Source: Massilia atriviolacea (GTDB taxonomy: Bacteria; Pseudomonadota; Gammaproteobacteria; Burkholderiales; Burkholderiaceae_D). Taken from it: a stretch of DNA of 64,000 nucleotides. Position 1 is the stretch's first letter. The number at the start of each line of letters is the position of its first letter. The notes below the pieces were generated by a model. It was not told the DNA's origin and ran no database searches. It worked only from the letters and a program-made list of their open reading frames with translations. Shown piece by piece: positions 54,250-62,747 of this stretch. The position numbers and the translations under genes are program-made. The stretch is taken from contig NZ_RXLQ01000005.1 in assembly GCF_003953935.1 (NCBI RefSeq), positions 178,625 through 242,624 of the forward strand, read 5' to 3'.

Positions 54250-57200
54250 TCAGGCGCACAAGTCCTGCAGGTCGCGTATCAGTTCACTGGCGACGATGGG
54301 GCCGAGCGTCGTCAGCGGGTAGCACGCCGCTTTTCGGCGCGATGCCTGGCCGTCCACCACACGCACTTCCTTCAAGTGCTGCTCGGGGTCGTGCTCGGGC
54401 ATGCCGGCAACGATGCCCGGATCGAGGTGCAGTTCCAGCAGGCGGCCATCGGCCAGCGGCTTGTAAAACACCCCGATCCAGCCCCCATCCTGTGGTTCCC
54501 CCCGTCGCCAGCCCTTGCTGGCCAGGCCGAGCACCCGCCCCGTCGGCGCCTTTGCGCCGTCCCAGCGCGTTAATGCGAGCGCCCCCGCCTCGAGCGCTGT
54601 GAGCGCGTAGGTGTCGCGCCCGATCTGGGCAAATGGCTGCAGCAGTTCGTAGTCGGCAAACAGCTGGCCGAACGCGGCCGCTTCGCCGGCCGGCAGCTCC
54701 AGCGCATGCGGAATGCCGATGTGCGCCTCGGGCGGCAGGTCGAACGGGTCGTCGCCGGCGCCGCTCAGCGCGCCGTCGGGCCCCACGCGGAAGCACCCGA
54801 GCAAGGGCGCCCCAGGGCCAGCCCCATAGGCGCCCCACACCAGCCGCTGCACCAGGTGGCGCACCAGCGGATGGCCGGCGAGGAAGCTGAAGAAAACCTG
54901 CGGCTGCCAGCGCCGCTGCGTGCACATCGCCTGTTCCAGCCGCACGACCTGCTGCGCGGCGATGGTGCGCGCATCCTTCTTGAGCAGCTTGAAGCGTTCC
55001 AGCGCTGCGCCGGACAAGGCATCGTCGTCGGTCCTCTTCGGCTTGGGCAGGTCGGCCAGGCGCGCGCCGCTTGCATCGCGCACGTAAGGCTTGAGCGTTT
55101 CGTCGAAGCCGACGCGGAACTGGCGCGGGCCGAAGTCGAGCAGCAAGGCGCCGTCTTCGTCCAGGCCCAGGTCGGGCGCGAGGCGGTCTTCCAGTTCGTC
55201 CGTACTCAAGTTGCGCGCCTCGGCGATCTGGCCGATCTTTTCGCGCGCGCTGTCCTGCAGGGCCTTGAACCTGACCTTCTGGGCGATCCCGTTGAGCAGC
55301 ATCAGCGCGGTGTCGGTGCCGATCGCGCACAGGATATCGAGGCCGAGAATGGCGCGCTGGTGCTGGCTCTCGCCGGGCCACGCGCGAATCAGCGGCGTGA
55401 GCTTGCGGGCGATGTCGTCGTTGCCGAACAGGCGCAGGGCGCCGAACGCCCAGTTTTCCTTGACGTCGGCGCCCGCGTCGGTCCAGGCGGTGAACAAGTC
55501 CCACGCAAAACCGGCCAGCGAGGCCGGCGTGCAAGCTTGCTGCAGGTGCGTGAGGCCAGGGTAGACGCCGTCGGCCTGCGGGAAGCGCAGCATCACGCCG
55601 ATCGGATCGAGCGCCGCGTCGGGCAGGGCCTTGCCGCTGCCGGCCAGGCGTGGCCGGGTCCAGTTACGCGGCATCCAGAACGCCGGCAGCGGTCCGATTT
55701 TGGGCGGCAGCCGGTCGAGCGGATCTTCGTCGAGCAGGGCGCGCAGGGCGGCGTCGGCGTCTTCACGCCGGTAGCGGCCGGCCACCTCGACCAGCAGCGC
55801 TTCGTGGCCGGCTTCGGCCAGCAGGCGCAGGGCGCGGGCGGCGGCCTCGCGTGCGTTGCCTGCCTTGCCCAGGGCCGGCGCAATCAGGCCGCAGGCGGCG
55901 TGTTCCGGATTGGCCAGCAGCCATGCGCGCGCCAGCTCGCGCGCCGTTTTACTTTTGAGTGTTGCGTAGGCGCGCGCCACACCCGCCGCCAGTTCTACCG
56001 CGCCGAAGTGGCGGGCGTACGGCAGTTCGTCGGCCGGTCGCCGCTCGCACATGCCCGCCAGTGCGGGTACGCCGGCCAGGCCCAGGGTGGCGATGGCATA
56101 GCCGGGCGAGTTGATGTCGTATTTGGCCATGGCGCTCCACACCGCCGCGTTGAACGGCGCCGGCAGGTCGGCAATCGCGTGCACGCAGCCGCCGATTTCG
56201 TAGCCTCCCGCCGCATACGCCTCCCACAGGGCGACAGCCTTGCCGACATCGCCCGCCGCGATGGCGGCCGCCGCATCGGCGGGTCCGGGAAAGCGTTTCC
56301 AGCTGTACGGCCAGGCGTTGTAGCGCTTCTCCTTGAGCAGCGCCTGGCGCTCGTCTTCGGTCCAGCGGACGACCGGCGCCAGGTCGAGCGGTGCAAGGGA
56401 CAGTACGTTGGCGCCCGGCTTGGGCGGCGCCAGCCACGGAGGATTTGCCAGCACTGCCGGCAGGTCGTCCATGCCTGCCAGGTCGGCCGGGGCGGCGCTA
56501 CGCGCGCCGATGGCGTCGAGCAGCGCGGCCGCCGGCGCTGGGATCCAGGGTTTGACCGCCGCCGCCGCGTCGGCGTGGTCCAGCACCAGGTCGGCCAGCA
56601 CTGCGCTCGCGGCAGCCGGGGCCTGCTTCGCGGCGGCCAGTTCCGACAGGCCGGCCAGCGCCGCATGCGGCCAGCGTCGGGCCGCCGTCGCCAGGCGCTT
56701 GAGCGACTTCTTGCCGGCTTCGCAGGCCAGCGCCAGGGCGCGCAGCGCATCGGGTGTGCCGATATGGGCCAGCGCCTCGCCTGTCGCATCGATGCCGGCG
56801 CCGTCCTTCAACAGATCGACCGCGCCGATCCCGCGTTCCTGCACCAGGGTGGCCACGGCGGCGGGCAGGTGATAGAACATGTAACAGGCGTAATAGCCGG
56901 TGCTCGGCTTGAGCGGTTCGAGCGCGTGCAAGGCCGCCGGGTCGCTGGCGGACAGGCGCAGCCACGCGGCCGTATCGATTTCCTGCGGCGCGAGCGCGAG
57001 GGCCAGCGCGTCCGACAGCTCGGGAAGGTCGGGCAGCAGCACGCCGAACAGCGGCTGGCGGCGCACCGGCAATGAGGGCAGCGCGGCGCGGATCATGGCG
57101 ACGCACTGCTCCCATGTCGCCTGCGGCGCGTGCGCCAGATGCGCGCGCATGGCCAGCTCGGTCGTGCCGAAATCGTCGTGCGCCGGCGAGTACGAACCGA

Positions 57201-57918
57201 TGCCGTCGTCGCGCATGTACCAGCACATGCCGAACCGGGTATTGTCCTCGGCGATGCTGACGCGTTCCATGTCGATCAACATCCGCAGGGCGTATGGCAA
57301 GCCTTTGTCCGCCACCAGGAAGTCGAGGAAGGGCGCGCCGTCCGAGGCCGCCAGCCTGTCTTCGACCAGGGTCGACACGGCCAGCAGCACCAGGTCGGAC
57401 ATGGCGGAGCCGCTGCGCACCTTGCCGCCGATGCGGGCGCCGGCTTCGCGCACGGCATCCTGGAAGTGCGGTGGAGAGTTGTCGGGGGCGACGTCGGCGT
57501 AGCGCTGCACGCGCGCGATGAACAGGTTCCAGCAGGCTGCCGCGTCGGTACTCGGCGGCGGACCGGGATAGCGGCGCGAGGCCATGGCTTTGGTCGCGAG
57601 CGCGGGCGGCAGGTCGATCAAGGGGGCGACGGCGAGCCATGGCGCCACGTCGCCCGCCGGCAGCGGCGCGGCCGGTGCGGCCGATTTCGGCACCGCAACC
57701 GCGCTAGCGCCAACGGTGGTTTCGGCGTAACCCTTGGCGATTTTTTCGCGAATGAGTTTGTCCATCGCCGCAGTCGCCTTGGCGGCATCGGCATGCTGTT
57801 TGGACTGACTGACCCCGGCGCTGCCGATCCTGCCGTAGCAGACGTCGACGGTGTTACCGTCCTGGCCGATCTGCCAGAATTTATCGGAAGTTCCATCGCT
57901 AAATTCAAACCGCCGCAT
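54250..57918 (-). CDS. WGR and DUF4132 domain giant protein, copy B (YehI-like)
   Basis: A 1222-residue paralogue of copy A with the same order: WGR (MRRFEFSDGTSDKFWQIG, YGRIG core), short Ala/Pro linker, long helical middle and DUF4132 (FFSFLAGHPLVRHLVQRLVW, KGWRRGEPQDGG). Its linker is shorter than in copy A. It lies upstream of copy A in the operon, 35 bases apart, and its start overlaps the preceding partial paralogue by 14 bases. High similarity at the C-terminus suggests fairly recent duplication. Confidence 0.88.
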   Translation of the reverse strand: MRRFEFSDGTSDKFWQIGQDGNTVDVCYGRIGSAGVSQSKQHADAAKATAAMDKLIREKIAKGYAETTVGASAVAVPKSAAPAAPLPAGDVAPWLAVAPLIDLPPALATKAMASRRYPGPPPSTDAAACWNLFIARVQRYADVAPDNSPPHFQDAVREAGARIGGKVRSGSAMSDLVLLAVSTLVEDRLAASDGAPFLDFLVADKGLPYALRMLIDMERVSIAEDNTRFGMCWYMRDDGIGSYSPAHDDFGTTELAMRAHLAHAPQATWEQCVAMIRAALPSLPVRRQPLFGVLLPDLPELSDALALALAPQEIDTAAWLRLSASDPAALHALEPLKPSTGYYACYMFYHLPAAVATLVQERGIGAVDLLKDGAGIDATGEALAHIGTPDALRALALACEAGKKSLKRLATAARRWPHAALAGLSELAAAKQAPAAASAVLADLVLDHADAAAAVKPWIPAPAAALLDAIGARSAAPADLAGMDDLPAVLANPPWLAPPKPGANVLSLAPLDLAPVVRWTEDERQALLKEKRYNAWPYSWKRFPGPADAAAAIAAGDVGKAVALWEAYAAGGYEIGGCVHAIADLPAPFNAAVWSAMAKYDINSPGYAIATLGLAGVPALAGMCERRPADELPYARHFGAVELAAGVARAYATLKSKTARELARAWLLANPEHAACGLIAPALGKAGNAREAAARALRLLAEAGHEALLVEVAGRYRREDADAALRALLDEDPLDRLPPKIGPLPAFWMPRNWTRPRLAGSGKALPDAALDPIGVMLRFPQADGVYPGLTHLQQACTPASLAGFAWDLFTAWTDAGADVKENWAFGALRLFGNDDIARKLTPLIRAWPGESQHQRAILGLDILCAIGTDTALMLLNGIAQKVRFKALQDSAREKIGQIAEARNLSTDELEDRLAPDLGLDEDGALLLDFGPRQFRVGFDETLKPYVRDASGARLADLPKPKRTDDDALSGAALERFKLLKKDARTIAAQQVVRLEQAMCTQRRWQPQVFFSFLAGHPLVRHLVQRLVWGAYGAGPGAPLLGCFRVGPDGALSGAGDDPFDLPPEAHIGIPHALELPAGEAAAFGQLFADYELLQPFAQIGRDTYALTALEAGALALTRWDGAKAPTGRVLGLASKGWRRGEPQDGGWIGVFYKPLADGRLLELHLDPGIVAGMPEHDPEQHLKEVRVVDGQASRRKAACYPLTTLGPIVASELIRDLQDLCA

Positions 57919-58528
57919 GCTTGTCCTTGTCCTTGTCCTTATCCTTGTCGTTGTGTGTCGTCTCGCGCGCTACGATCCAGGCCAGCGGGGCGAGGACGGT
58001 AGCCGCGCCGGGGCCACGGTCCTGGAGCAGGGTGGCCATGGCCCCGCGCATGTCGAAGAATTCTTCCGCGCCGCAGTTCGCCGCATGCTTCCGGCGGCGA
58101 AGCGCCTTGAGCGCGCTGTCCGGCGTGGCGTACGCTTTCAACCACGCGTCGTGGCGGTACCACGGGGCCAGCCGCCTGCTCTCCTGCGTCCGGGCGGCCG
58201 CTGCCTGTTCCTTGGCCAGGCCGGGTTCGTCGGGCAGCCGGGTCGCCAGCAGGGGGCGGCGCCACGCAGGTATCGTGCGAACAGCGGCGCGTATCAGTCG
58301 CACGCACGCGCGCCAGTCGGCATCGCTGGCGTGGGCCAGGTGTTCGCGTGGCAGCATGTCGTTTGCGCGATAGGCTTGCGTCGATTCGTAGCCTTCGTCA
58401 TTCGCTTCGGGGCGCACGTGGTATTTATCGCCCGCCTCGTTGTAGCAGGAGTCGATGAACATCCCGAGCCGGTCCAGGTACTCCGCGACCGCGCTGGCGC
58501 CTGCCGCGCGCTGATGTTGCTCACTCAT
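57905..58528 (-). CDS. Partial DUF4132-type paralogue, 207 residues, no WGR or C-terminal domain
   Basis: The protein aligns with the segment of the giant proteins around their residues 170-330: LPREHLAHASDADWRACVRLIRAA here versus MRAHLAHAPQATWEQCVAMIRAA in copy B, followed by similar RRPLLATRLPDEPGL / RRQPLFGVLLPDLPEL. WGR and DUF4132 C-terminal parts are missing. The end is a Asp-Lys repeat (DKDKDKDKDKHAAV) encoded by TTGTCC-type hexamers that run into the next gene's start. It heads the operon. It could be a decayed third copy or a functional single-domain member. No clear ribosome site precedes the ATG. Confidence 0.65.
   Translation of the reverse strand: MSEQHQRAAGASAVAEYLDRLGMFIDSCYNEAGDKYHVRPEANDEGYESTQAYRANDMLPREHLAHASDADWRACVRLIRAAVRTIPAWRRPLLATRLPDEPGLAKEQAAAARTQESRRLAPWYRHDAWLKAYATPDSALKALRRRKHAANCGAEEFFDMRGAMATLLQDRGPGAATVLAPLAWIVARETTHNDKDKDKDKDKHAAV
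57917..57956. repeat. Hexamer repeat at the overlap of the partial paralogue and copy B
   Basis: Five near-identical TTGTCC/TTATCC/TTGTCG units (plus-strand sense) lie directly upstream of the copy B start and encode the Asp-Lys tail of the partial paralogue. Confidence 0.7.
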
Positions 58529-58639
58529 GGTTCATGATAAATATTGCAAAAAAGGATACTTTACGGCAAAGCGCTGGGCCTGTCGAGCCGCGCCAATCCG
58601 GTTATGATGCGACTTCGGACACCCATCGTGAGACACGCT

Positions 58640-59365
58640 ATGAAGAGAACCCTGTTGTGCCTGGTATTGATGCTGAGCGGCGTGGCGCACGCGGACGAGC
58701 TGGCCGACGCCAATGCCCTGTTCGCGAAAAAATCCTATCCGCAAGCGCTGCAGCTGTACACCAGGCTGGCCAATGCCGGCAATGCCGAAGCCCAGCTGCA
58801 CATGGGCGAAATGTATTTTTACGGCGAGGCGGGCACGGTCGACCTGGCCAAGGCGCAAGCCTGGTTCAGCAAGTCGGCGGCCAAGGGCAACAAGACCGCC
58901 GCCGCATCGCTGGAGATGATGAAGAAGCGCGAAACGCGGCGCGCCGAGCTCGATTACTGGATCGGTAAATACGATGGCGCCGAACTGAGCGCCGGCCAGT
59001 TCCGCTGTCCGCCGCCACGCATTCCCGCGCTGTCGAAGCAGAACGACGAGATCGAGAGCGTGACGGCCAAGGTCGGCGCCTGGCAGGATTGCTACAACGG
59101 CTTCGTGCGCAACCTGAACGAATCGAGCCCGCTGACCAAGCGCATTCCGAAGGAGATTGCCGATCTCCTGACCAAGGAGGAAACCGAGCAGGCGCGCCTG
59201 CACATGGAAGACGTGTATGCCGGCATCGCCGAAAACGCCAAGGTCTCGGCCAAGCTGGTGCTGGCCGACTTCGGCGCCTGGCGCAGCGCCACCGACGCCT
59301 ATATCAAGGAACACAACCGCATCGTCACCGATGCGGCAGCGACCGCCCCGCGCAAGGGCGACTAG
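58640..59365 (+). CDS. Exported Sel1-like repeat protein
   Basis: A 241-residue protein with a signal peptide (MKRTLLCLVLMLSGVAHA). Residues ~25-95 hold two Sel1/TPR-like repeats (ALQLYTRLANAGNAEAQLHMGEMYFYG and AQAWFSKSAAKGNKTAA). A C-terminal helical region with two Cys residues (FRCPPP and WQDCYNGF) follows. Its function is unknown. It is divergent from the Yeh-type operon (111 bases apart) and convergent with lexA. Confidence 0.8.
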   Translation: MKRTLLCLVLMLSGVAHADELADANALFAKKSYPQALQLYTRLANAGNAEAQLHMGEMYFYGEAGTVDLAKAQAWFSKSAAKGNKTAAASLEMMKKRETRRAELDYWIGKYDGAELSAGQFRCPPPRIPALSKQNDEIESVTAKVGAWQDCYNGFVRNLNESSPLTKRIPKEIADLLTKEETEQARLHMEDVYAGIAENAKVSAKLVLADFGAWRSATDAYIKEHNRIVTDAAATAPRKGD

Positions 59366-59398
59366 CAGGTCAGGCGCAGCCGCGCCCGCGCGCTTCGC

Positions 59399-60034
59399 TT
59401 AGTTCCAGCTGCGCATCAATCCCACCGCCAGGCCTTCGAGCGCAAACTCGTCGGTCGCCGGATCGACCTGGATCACCTTGAAGTCCGGGTTCTCCGGCAG
59501 CAGTTCGATCAGCGAGCCGGTCTTCTTGTAGCGCTTGACGGTGACGTCGTCGCCGATCCGCGCCACCACGATCTGTCCGTTCTTGGCGCTGTCGACCTTT
59601 TTGACGGCCAGCAGGTCGCCATCCATGATCCCGGCATCGCGCATCGACCAGCCACGCACCTTGAGCAGGAAATCGGGCCGCGACGAAAACATCGCCGGGT
59701 CCACGCTGTAGGTCGCTTCCACATGCTCCTGCGCGAGGATGGGCGAGCCGGCGGCGACGCGCCCGACCAGCGGCAGCGCCATGAGCAGGCTCGGCGGAGG
59801 CATGGGCATGGCGTCGACACTGGCGCCGATCAGGCGGATGCCGCGCGAGGTGCCCGGCGAAATTTCGATGGCGCCCTTGCGCGCGAGCGCCTGCAGGTGC
59901 TCTTCGGCCGCATTGGCCGACTTGAAGCCCAGTTCATTGGCGATTTCGGCACGGGTCGGAGGAAAGCCCGTGTTCTCGATCGCATCCTTGATCAGGTTGA
60001 GGATTTGTTCTTGCCGTGGTGTGAGCTTGATCAT
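59399..60034 (-). CDS. lexA: LexA repressor (SOS regulator)
   Basis: A 211-residue SOS repressor. The N-terminal winged HTH ([33 protein letters not shown]) binds CTGT-N8-ACAG boxes. The self-cleavage site Ala-Gly is in [10 protein letters not shown], and the catalytic Ser/Lys dyad is in GWSMRDAGI (Ser) and VKRYKK / VAVKK region (Lys). The start is set at the MIKLTP methionine; the longer frame would run through the SOS boxes. Two SOS boxes directly upstream imply autoregulation. Confidence 0.96.
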   Translation of the reverse strand: MIKLTPRQEQILNLIKDAIENTGFPPTRAEIANELGFKSANAAEEHLQALARKGAIEISPGTSRGIRLIGASVDAMPMPPPSLLMALPLVGRVAAGSPILAQEHVEATYSVDPAMFSSRPDFLLKVRGWSMRDAGIMDGDLLAVKKVDSAKNGQIVVARIGDDVTVKRYKKTGSLIELLPENPDFKVIQVDPATDEFALEGLAVGLMRSWN

Positions 60035-60046
60035 CGATGTGCGGGA

Positions 60047-60062
60047 CTGTGTATATGGACAG
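60047..60062. promoter_or_regulatory. SOS box 2 (LexA site)
   Basis: CTGT-GTATATGG-ACAG keeps both LexA half-sites perfectly. It is next to the stronger box, around the predicted lexA transcription start. Confidence 0.75.
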
Positions 60063-60091
60063 ACTGTATTTTTGTACAGTATTTCGCGCAA
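60063..60091 (-). promoter_or_regulatory. lexA promoter
   Basis: On the minus strand a -35 TTGCGC (60091-60086) and a -10 TACAGT (60068-60063) are separated by 17 bases. SOS box 1 covers most of the spacer and the -10, as expected of a repressed autoregulated promoter. Confidence 0.65.
60064..60079. promoter_or_regulatory. SOS box 1 (LexA site)
   Basis: CTGT-ATTTTTGT-ACAG, flanked by GA and TAT, closely fits the gamma/beta-proteobacterial LexA consensus. It overlaps the -10 and spacer of the predicted lexA promoter. Confidence 0.9.
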
Positions 60092-60166
60092 TGCAAGGGT
60101 TAATTAGCGGAACAGGGGAATTATTTGCGAAAGGGGCTGTCGAACACACAGCAAAGGAGGTGGCTC

Positions 60167-60613
60167 ATGGATCAGCTTGAAGTTGCGCGGGTGGCTTATG
60201 AAGACGATTTTCTGCTGTGGCTGGAGCAGCAAGTGAGTTTGCTGCGCGCTGGCCGCTTGGAGCATATCGATATCGACAACATCACAGAAGAGCTTGAGGG
60301 AACAATGCGTAGCGAGCGGAGGGAACTGGAAAACCGGTTGGAGGTGCTGATGACGCATCTGCTCAAGTGCCAGTTCCAGCCGCAGCGCAAATCGCGCAGT
60401 TGGATCGGCACGCTTGGCACGCAGCGCGTGCGCATCCAGCGCCTGATTCGCGACAGCCCCAGTCTGCGCAGCAAGGTGCTGCCATTTGCGCAACAAGCCT
60501 ACCCCGCAGCAGTGCACGCTGCGCATGCGCAGACCGCCTTGCCGCTGTCGACCTTTCCGGATGTGTTGCCGTACACGGCGCAGCAATTGCTCGACAACGG
60601 CTTCGTGCCGTGA
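60167..60613 (+). CDS. DUF29 family protein (intact copy)
   Basis: A 148-residue protein with the DUF29 layout: YEDDFLLWLEQQVSLLRAG near the N-terminus, IDNITEELEG, a central basic QPQRKSRSWIGTL segment, and the C-terminal STFPDVLPYTAQQLLDNGFVP-like signature. A strong GGAGG ribosome site lies six bases before the ATG. DUF29 genes often occur in multiple copies and have no known function. It is divergent from lexA, about 90 bases from the SOS boxes, so damage induction is possible. Confidence 0.85.
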   Translation: MDQLEVARVAYEDDFLLWLEQQVSLLRAGRLEHIDIDNITEELEGTMRSERRELENRLEVLMTHLLKCQFQPQRKSRSWIGTLGTQRVRIQRLIRDSPSLRSKVLPFAQQAYPAAVHAAHAQTALPLSTFPDVLPYTAQQLLDNGFVP

Positions 60614-60638
60614 ACCGATCGGATTGACAAGGTGACTC

Positions 60639-61057
60639 ATGGACCAGCTTGAGTTTTCACCGGCGAATGATGAAGGCGACTTGGTACTGTGGCTGGAACA
60701 GCAGGCGGCGCTGCTGCGCGCGCGCCAGTTCGACCACCTCGATATCGGCAATATTGTCGATGAGCTCAAGGGGGCGGCGCATGCCGGCCGCAGGGAGTTG
60801 GCGGGCTACTTGAAGCACATCGTTTCTTGCCTTTTGAGTCTGCAATCTCGCCCGCGGCACAAGCCACGCCACTGGCGCGCCAAGCTGGCTGAGGCCCGTT
60901 TCGGCATGGAATTGCTGATTGACGATAGTCCGAGTCTCGCGGCGGACATTGCAGGAATGGCTTCGCGGTACTACGACGCATCGCGTCGCCGTGCCGCTCG
61001 GGAGAACTGCTCGATGACGAGTTCGATCCGTCGTGCCCAGCCGATGAGCGCCGCTGA
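60639..61057 (+). pseudogene. DUF29 family gene, second copy, with frameshifting 3' deletion
   Basis: It starts MDQLEFSPANDEGDLVLWLEQQ and is homologous to the first copy through SRRRAARE (to about 61004). The expected TGLP...FPD...PYT segment is then missing. The terminal ELLDDEFDPS signature continues in another frame from 61004 to a TGA at 61057. A deletion that is not a multiple of three therefore joined the two parts. In the original frame translation runs on to 61112 with unrelated residues. Confidence 0.7.
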
Positions 61058-61083
61058 ACTGACAGCAATAAAGGAGGTGGGCC

Positions 61084-61529
61084 GTGGACCGACCCGGGGT
61101 GTCACTGGTTGACTACGACGATGACCTGGTCCCTTGGACCGCGCACCAGGCGAGGCTGTTGCGGGGCAGGGACTGCGAGCGTCTCGATGTCCAAGATCTT
61201 ATTGAGAAGTTTGACGATATGCTCAGCCGCAAGGAGCGGGCGTCGTGCAGCCGGCTGCATCAGCTGATCAACCATGTGCTCAAGGCCAGTATCAGGCGAA
61301 GCGCAAGTCGACAAGCTGGACGGCAATGCTGGACGAGCAGCGCGCCGCCGTCAAGCGCAGGCTCAAGCGCAGCCCCGGCTATGAAAACACGCCAGCGCTG
61401 CTGGCGCGCCAGCAGCGCCCCAGGGGCATCCGTAGTACAGCGCGCGAGGCCTGTCTGCCGCAGAGTACGTTTCCGCAGGAGCTGCCTAACACTGCGGAAC
61501 AACTTCTCGACGAGAGTTTCGTGCCATAA
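61084..61529 (+). pseudogene. DUF29 family gene, third copy, broken by a single-base deletion
   Basis: A GTG start with a perfect AAGGAGGTGG site begins VDYDDDLVPWTAHQARLLRG. Homology to DUF29 continues to LINHVLK (about 61284). One base appears lost there. From 61287 the family sequence resumes in the next frame as QYQAKRKSTSW and runs to STFPQELPNTAEQLLDESFVP-type ending and TAA at 61529. Confidence 0.75.
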
Positions 61530-61563
61530 ACCACGCCAGGCGCACGGCCGCCTCATGGCGTCC

Positions 61564-61592
61564 TTGATTGTTGCTCCGTTTCACGTTATAAT
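61564..61592 (+). promoter_or_regulatory. rpsF operon promoter
   Basis: TTGATT (61564-61569) and TATAAT (61587-61592) are separated by exactly 17 bases, a strong sigma-70 promoter about 75 bases before rpsF. Confidence 0.8.
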
Positions 61593-61666
61593 CGCCGGCT
61601 TTCCCTTCCCACACTCGTCTTGACGCCGAGGTGGGCATTTGTTTAAACGTCCCTAAGGAGTTATGC

Positions 61667-62062
61667 ATGCGTCATTATGAAATCGTTTTTATCGTCCACC
61701 CGGACCAAAGCGAGCAAGTCCCGGCGATGATCGAACGCTACAAAGCCAGCGTGACCACGCGCGGCGGTTCGGTTCACCGTGTTGAAGACTGGGGCCGTCG
61801 CCAGATGGCTTACTCGATCCAGAAGCTGCCAAAAGCGCACTACATCTGCATGAATATCGAATGCGACAACGAGACCCTGGTGGAACTCGAAACCGCGTTC
61901 AAATTCAATGATGCCGTGCTGCGTCACCTCACCGTTAAGATGAAGAAGGCTGAAACCGCGCCGTCGCCGATGATGAAATCGGTACAACGTGAAGACGCAG
62001 CCAAGAGCCACCGCACCGAAGCTCCAGCTCCGGCAGCAGCTCCAGCACCAGCCGCAGCGTAA
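61667..62062 (+). CDS. rpsF: 30S ribosomal protein S6
   Basis: A 131-residue S6 protein beginning [18 protein letters not shown], with the typical [16 protein letters not shown] segment and an Ala/Pro-rich C-terminal tail. AAGGAG lies six bases before the ATG. An ATG four bases earlier is out of frame. First gene of rpsF-priB-rpsR-rplI. Confidence 0.97.
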   Translation: MRHYEIVFIVHPDQSEQVPAMIERYKASVTTRGGSVHRVEDWGRRQMAYSIQKLPKAHYICMNIECDNETLVELETAFKFNDAVLRHLTVKMKKAETAPSPMMKSVQREDAAKSHRTEAPAPAAAPAPAAA

Positions 62063-62102
62063 TTGTTGACAAGTTTCCCTGAACGCGGATGAGCTCACCT
62101 CG

Positions 62103-62396
62103 GTGAATCAACTCCAGTTCGTAGCCCAGATTTGCGAGCGCGACGTGTTGCGCTACACCCCGGCCGGCGTGCCCATCGTGACCGCCACTTTGCTGCACAG
62201 TTCGCAGCAGATGGAAGCAGGGGTTGCCAGGTTGGTCGAATTCGAGATCACCGCGCTTGCCGCGGGCGAGATTTCGGGACGATTCAGCCAGGCCGAATTG
62301 GGCGCCGTCCATCAGTTCACGGGATTTTTGGCCAAGAAGAACCGCAGCAGTAAAAGCCTGGTGTTTCACATCATTGATTTCTGTGCCGCCGCCTGA
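62103..62396 (+). CDS. priB: Primosomal replication protein N (PriB), GTG start
   Basis: A 97-residue single OB-fold protein (MNQLQFVAQICERDVLRYTPAG; GISGRF-like core; FLAKKNRSSKSLVFHI) that helps replication restart with PriA. It sits between rpsF and rpsR as in other beta- and gamma-proteobacteria. Initiation is at GTG 62103. A six-codon mini-ORF ending in TGA overlaps that GTG (GTGA), which may couple translation. Confidence 0.93.
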   Translation: MNQLQFVAQICERDVLRYTPAGVPIVTATLLHSSQQMEAGVARLVEFEITALAAGEISGRFSQAELGAVHQFTGFLAKKNRSSKSLVFHIIDFCAAA

Positions 62397-62430
62397 CGCG
62401 ACAGCACATTTTTAGATACAGGAGCCTCAC

Positions 62431-62721
62431 ATGGCATTCGGTAAAAAATTCGACAAGAACAAGCTCAAGCTTAAAGAAAAGCGCAAACAACAGAACCCAC
62501 TGTTCAAGCGTAAGAAATTCTGCCGCTTCACCGCAGCAAACGTTGAACAGGTCGACTACAAAGACGTAGACACTCTGAAAGACTTCGTCCAGGAAAACGG
62601 CAAGATCATGCCAGCACGCCTGACCGGTACCAAAGCGCACTACCAGCGCCAGGTTGACACCGCAATCAAGCGCGCCCGCTACCTCGCGCTGCTGCCATAC
62701 ACCGATCTGCACCACGCTTAA
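62431..62721 (+). CDS. rpsR: 30S ribosomal protein S18
   Basis: A 96-residue basic ribosomal protein. The S18 core is [19 protein letters not shown], then [19 protein letters not shown] and the C-terminal [15 protein letters not shown]. The N-terminus is extended and Lys-rich. A CAGGAG site precedes the ATG. Confidence 0.97.
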   Translation: MAFGKKFDKNKLKLKEKRKQQNPLFKRKKFCRFTAANVEQVDYKDVDTLKDFVQENGKIMPARLTGTKAHYQRQVDTAIKRARYLALLPYTDLHHA

Positions 62722-62747
62722 TCGCTGCGGATAAACTGGAGAACTCT

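Noticed and set aside
43903-58528. The operon as a known anti-phage system
   Set aside because: The domains match the uncharacterised Yeh-type set. No nuclease, deaminase, TIR, reverse transcriptase or other effector was recognised, so a defence label would be unsupported.
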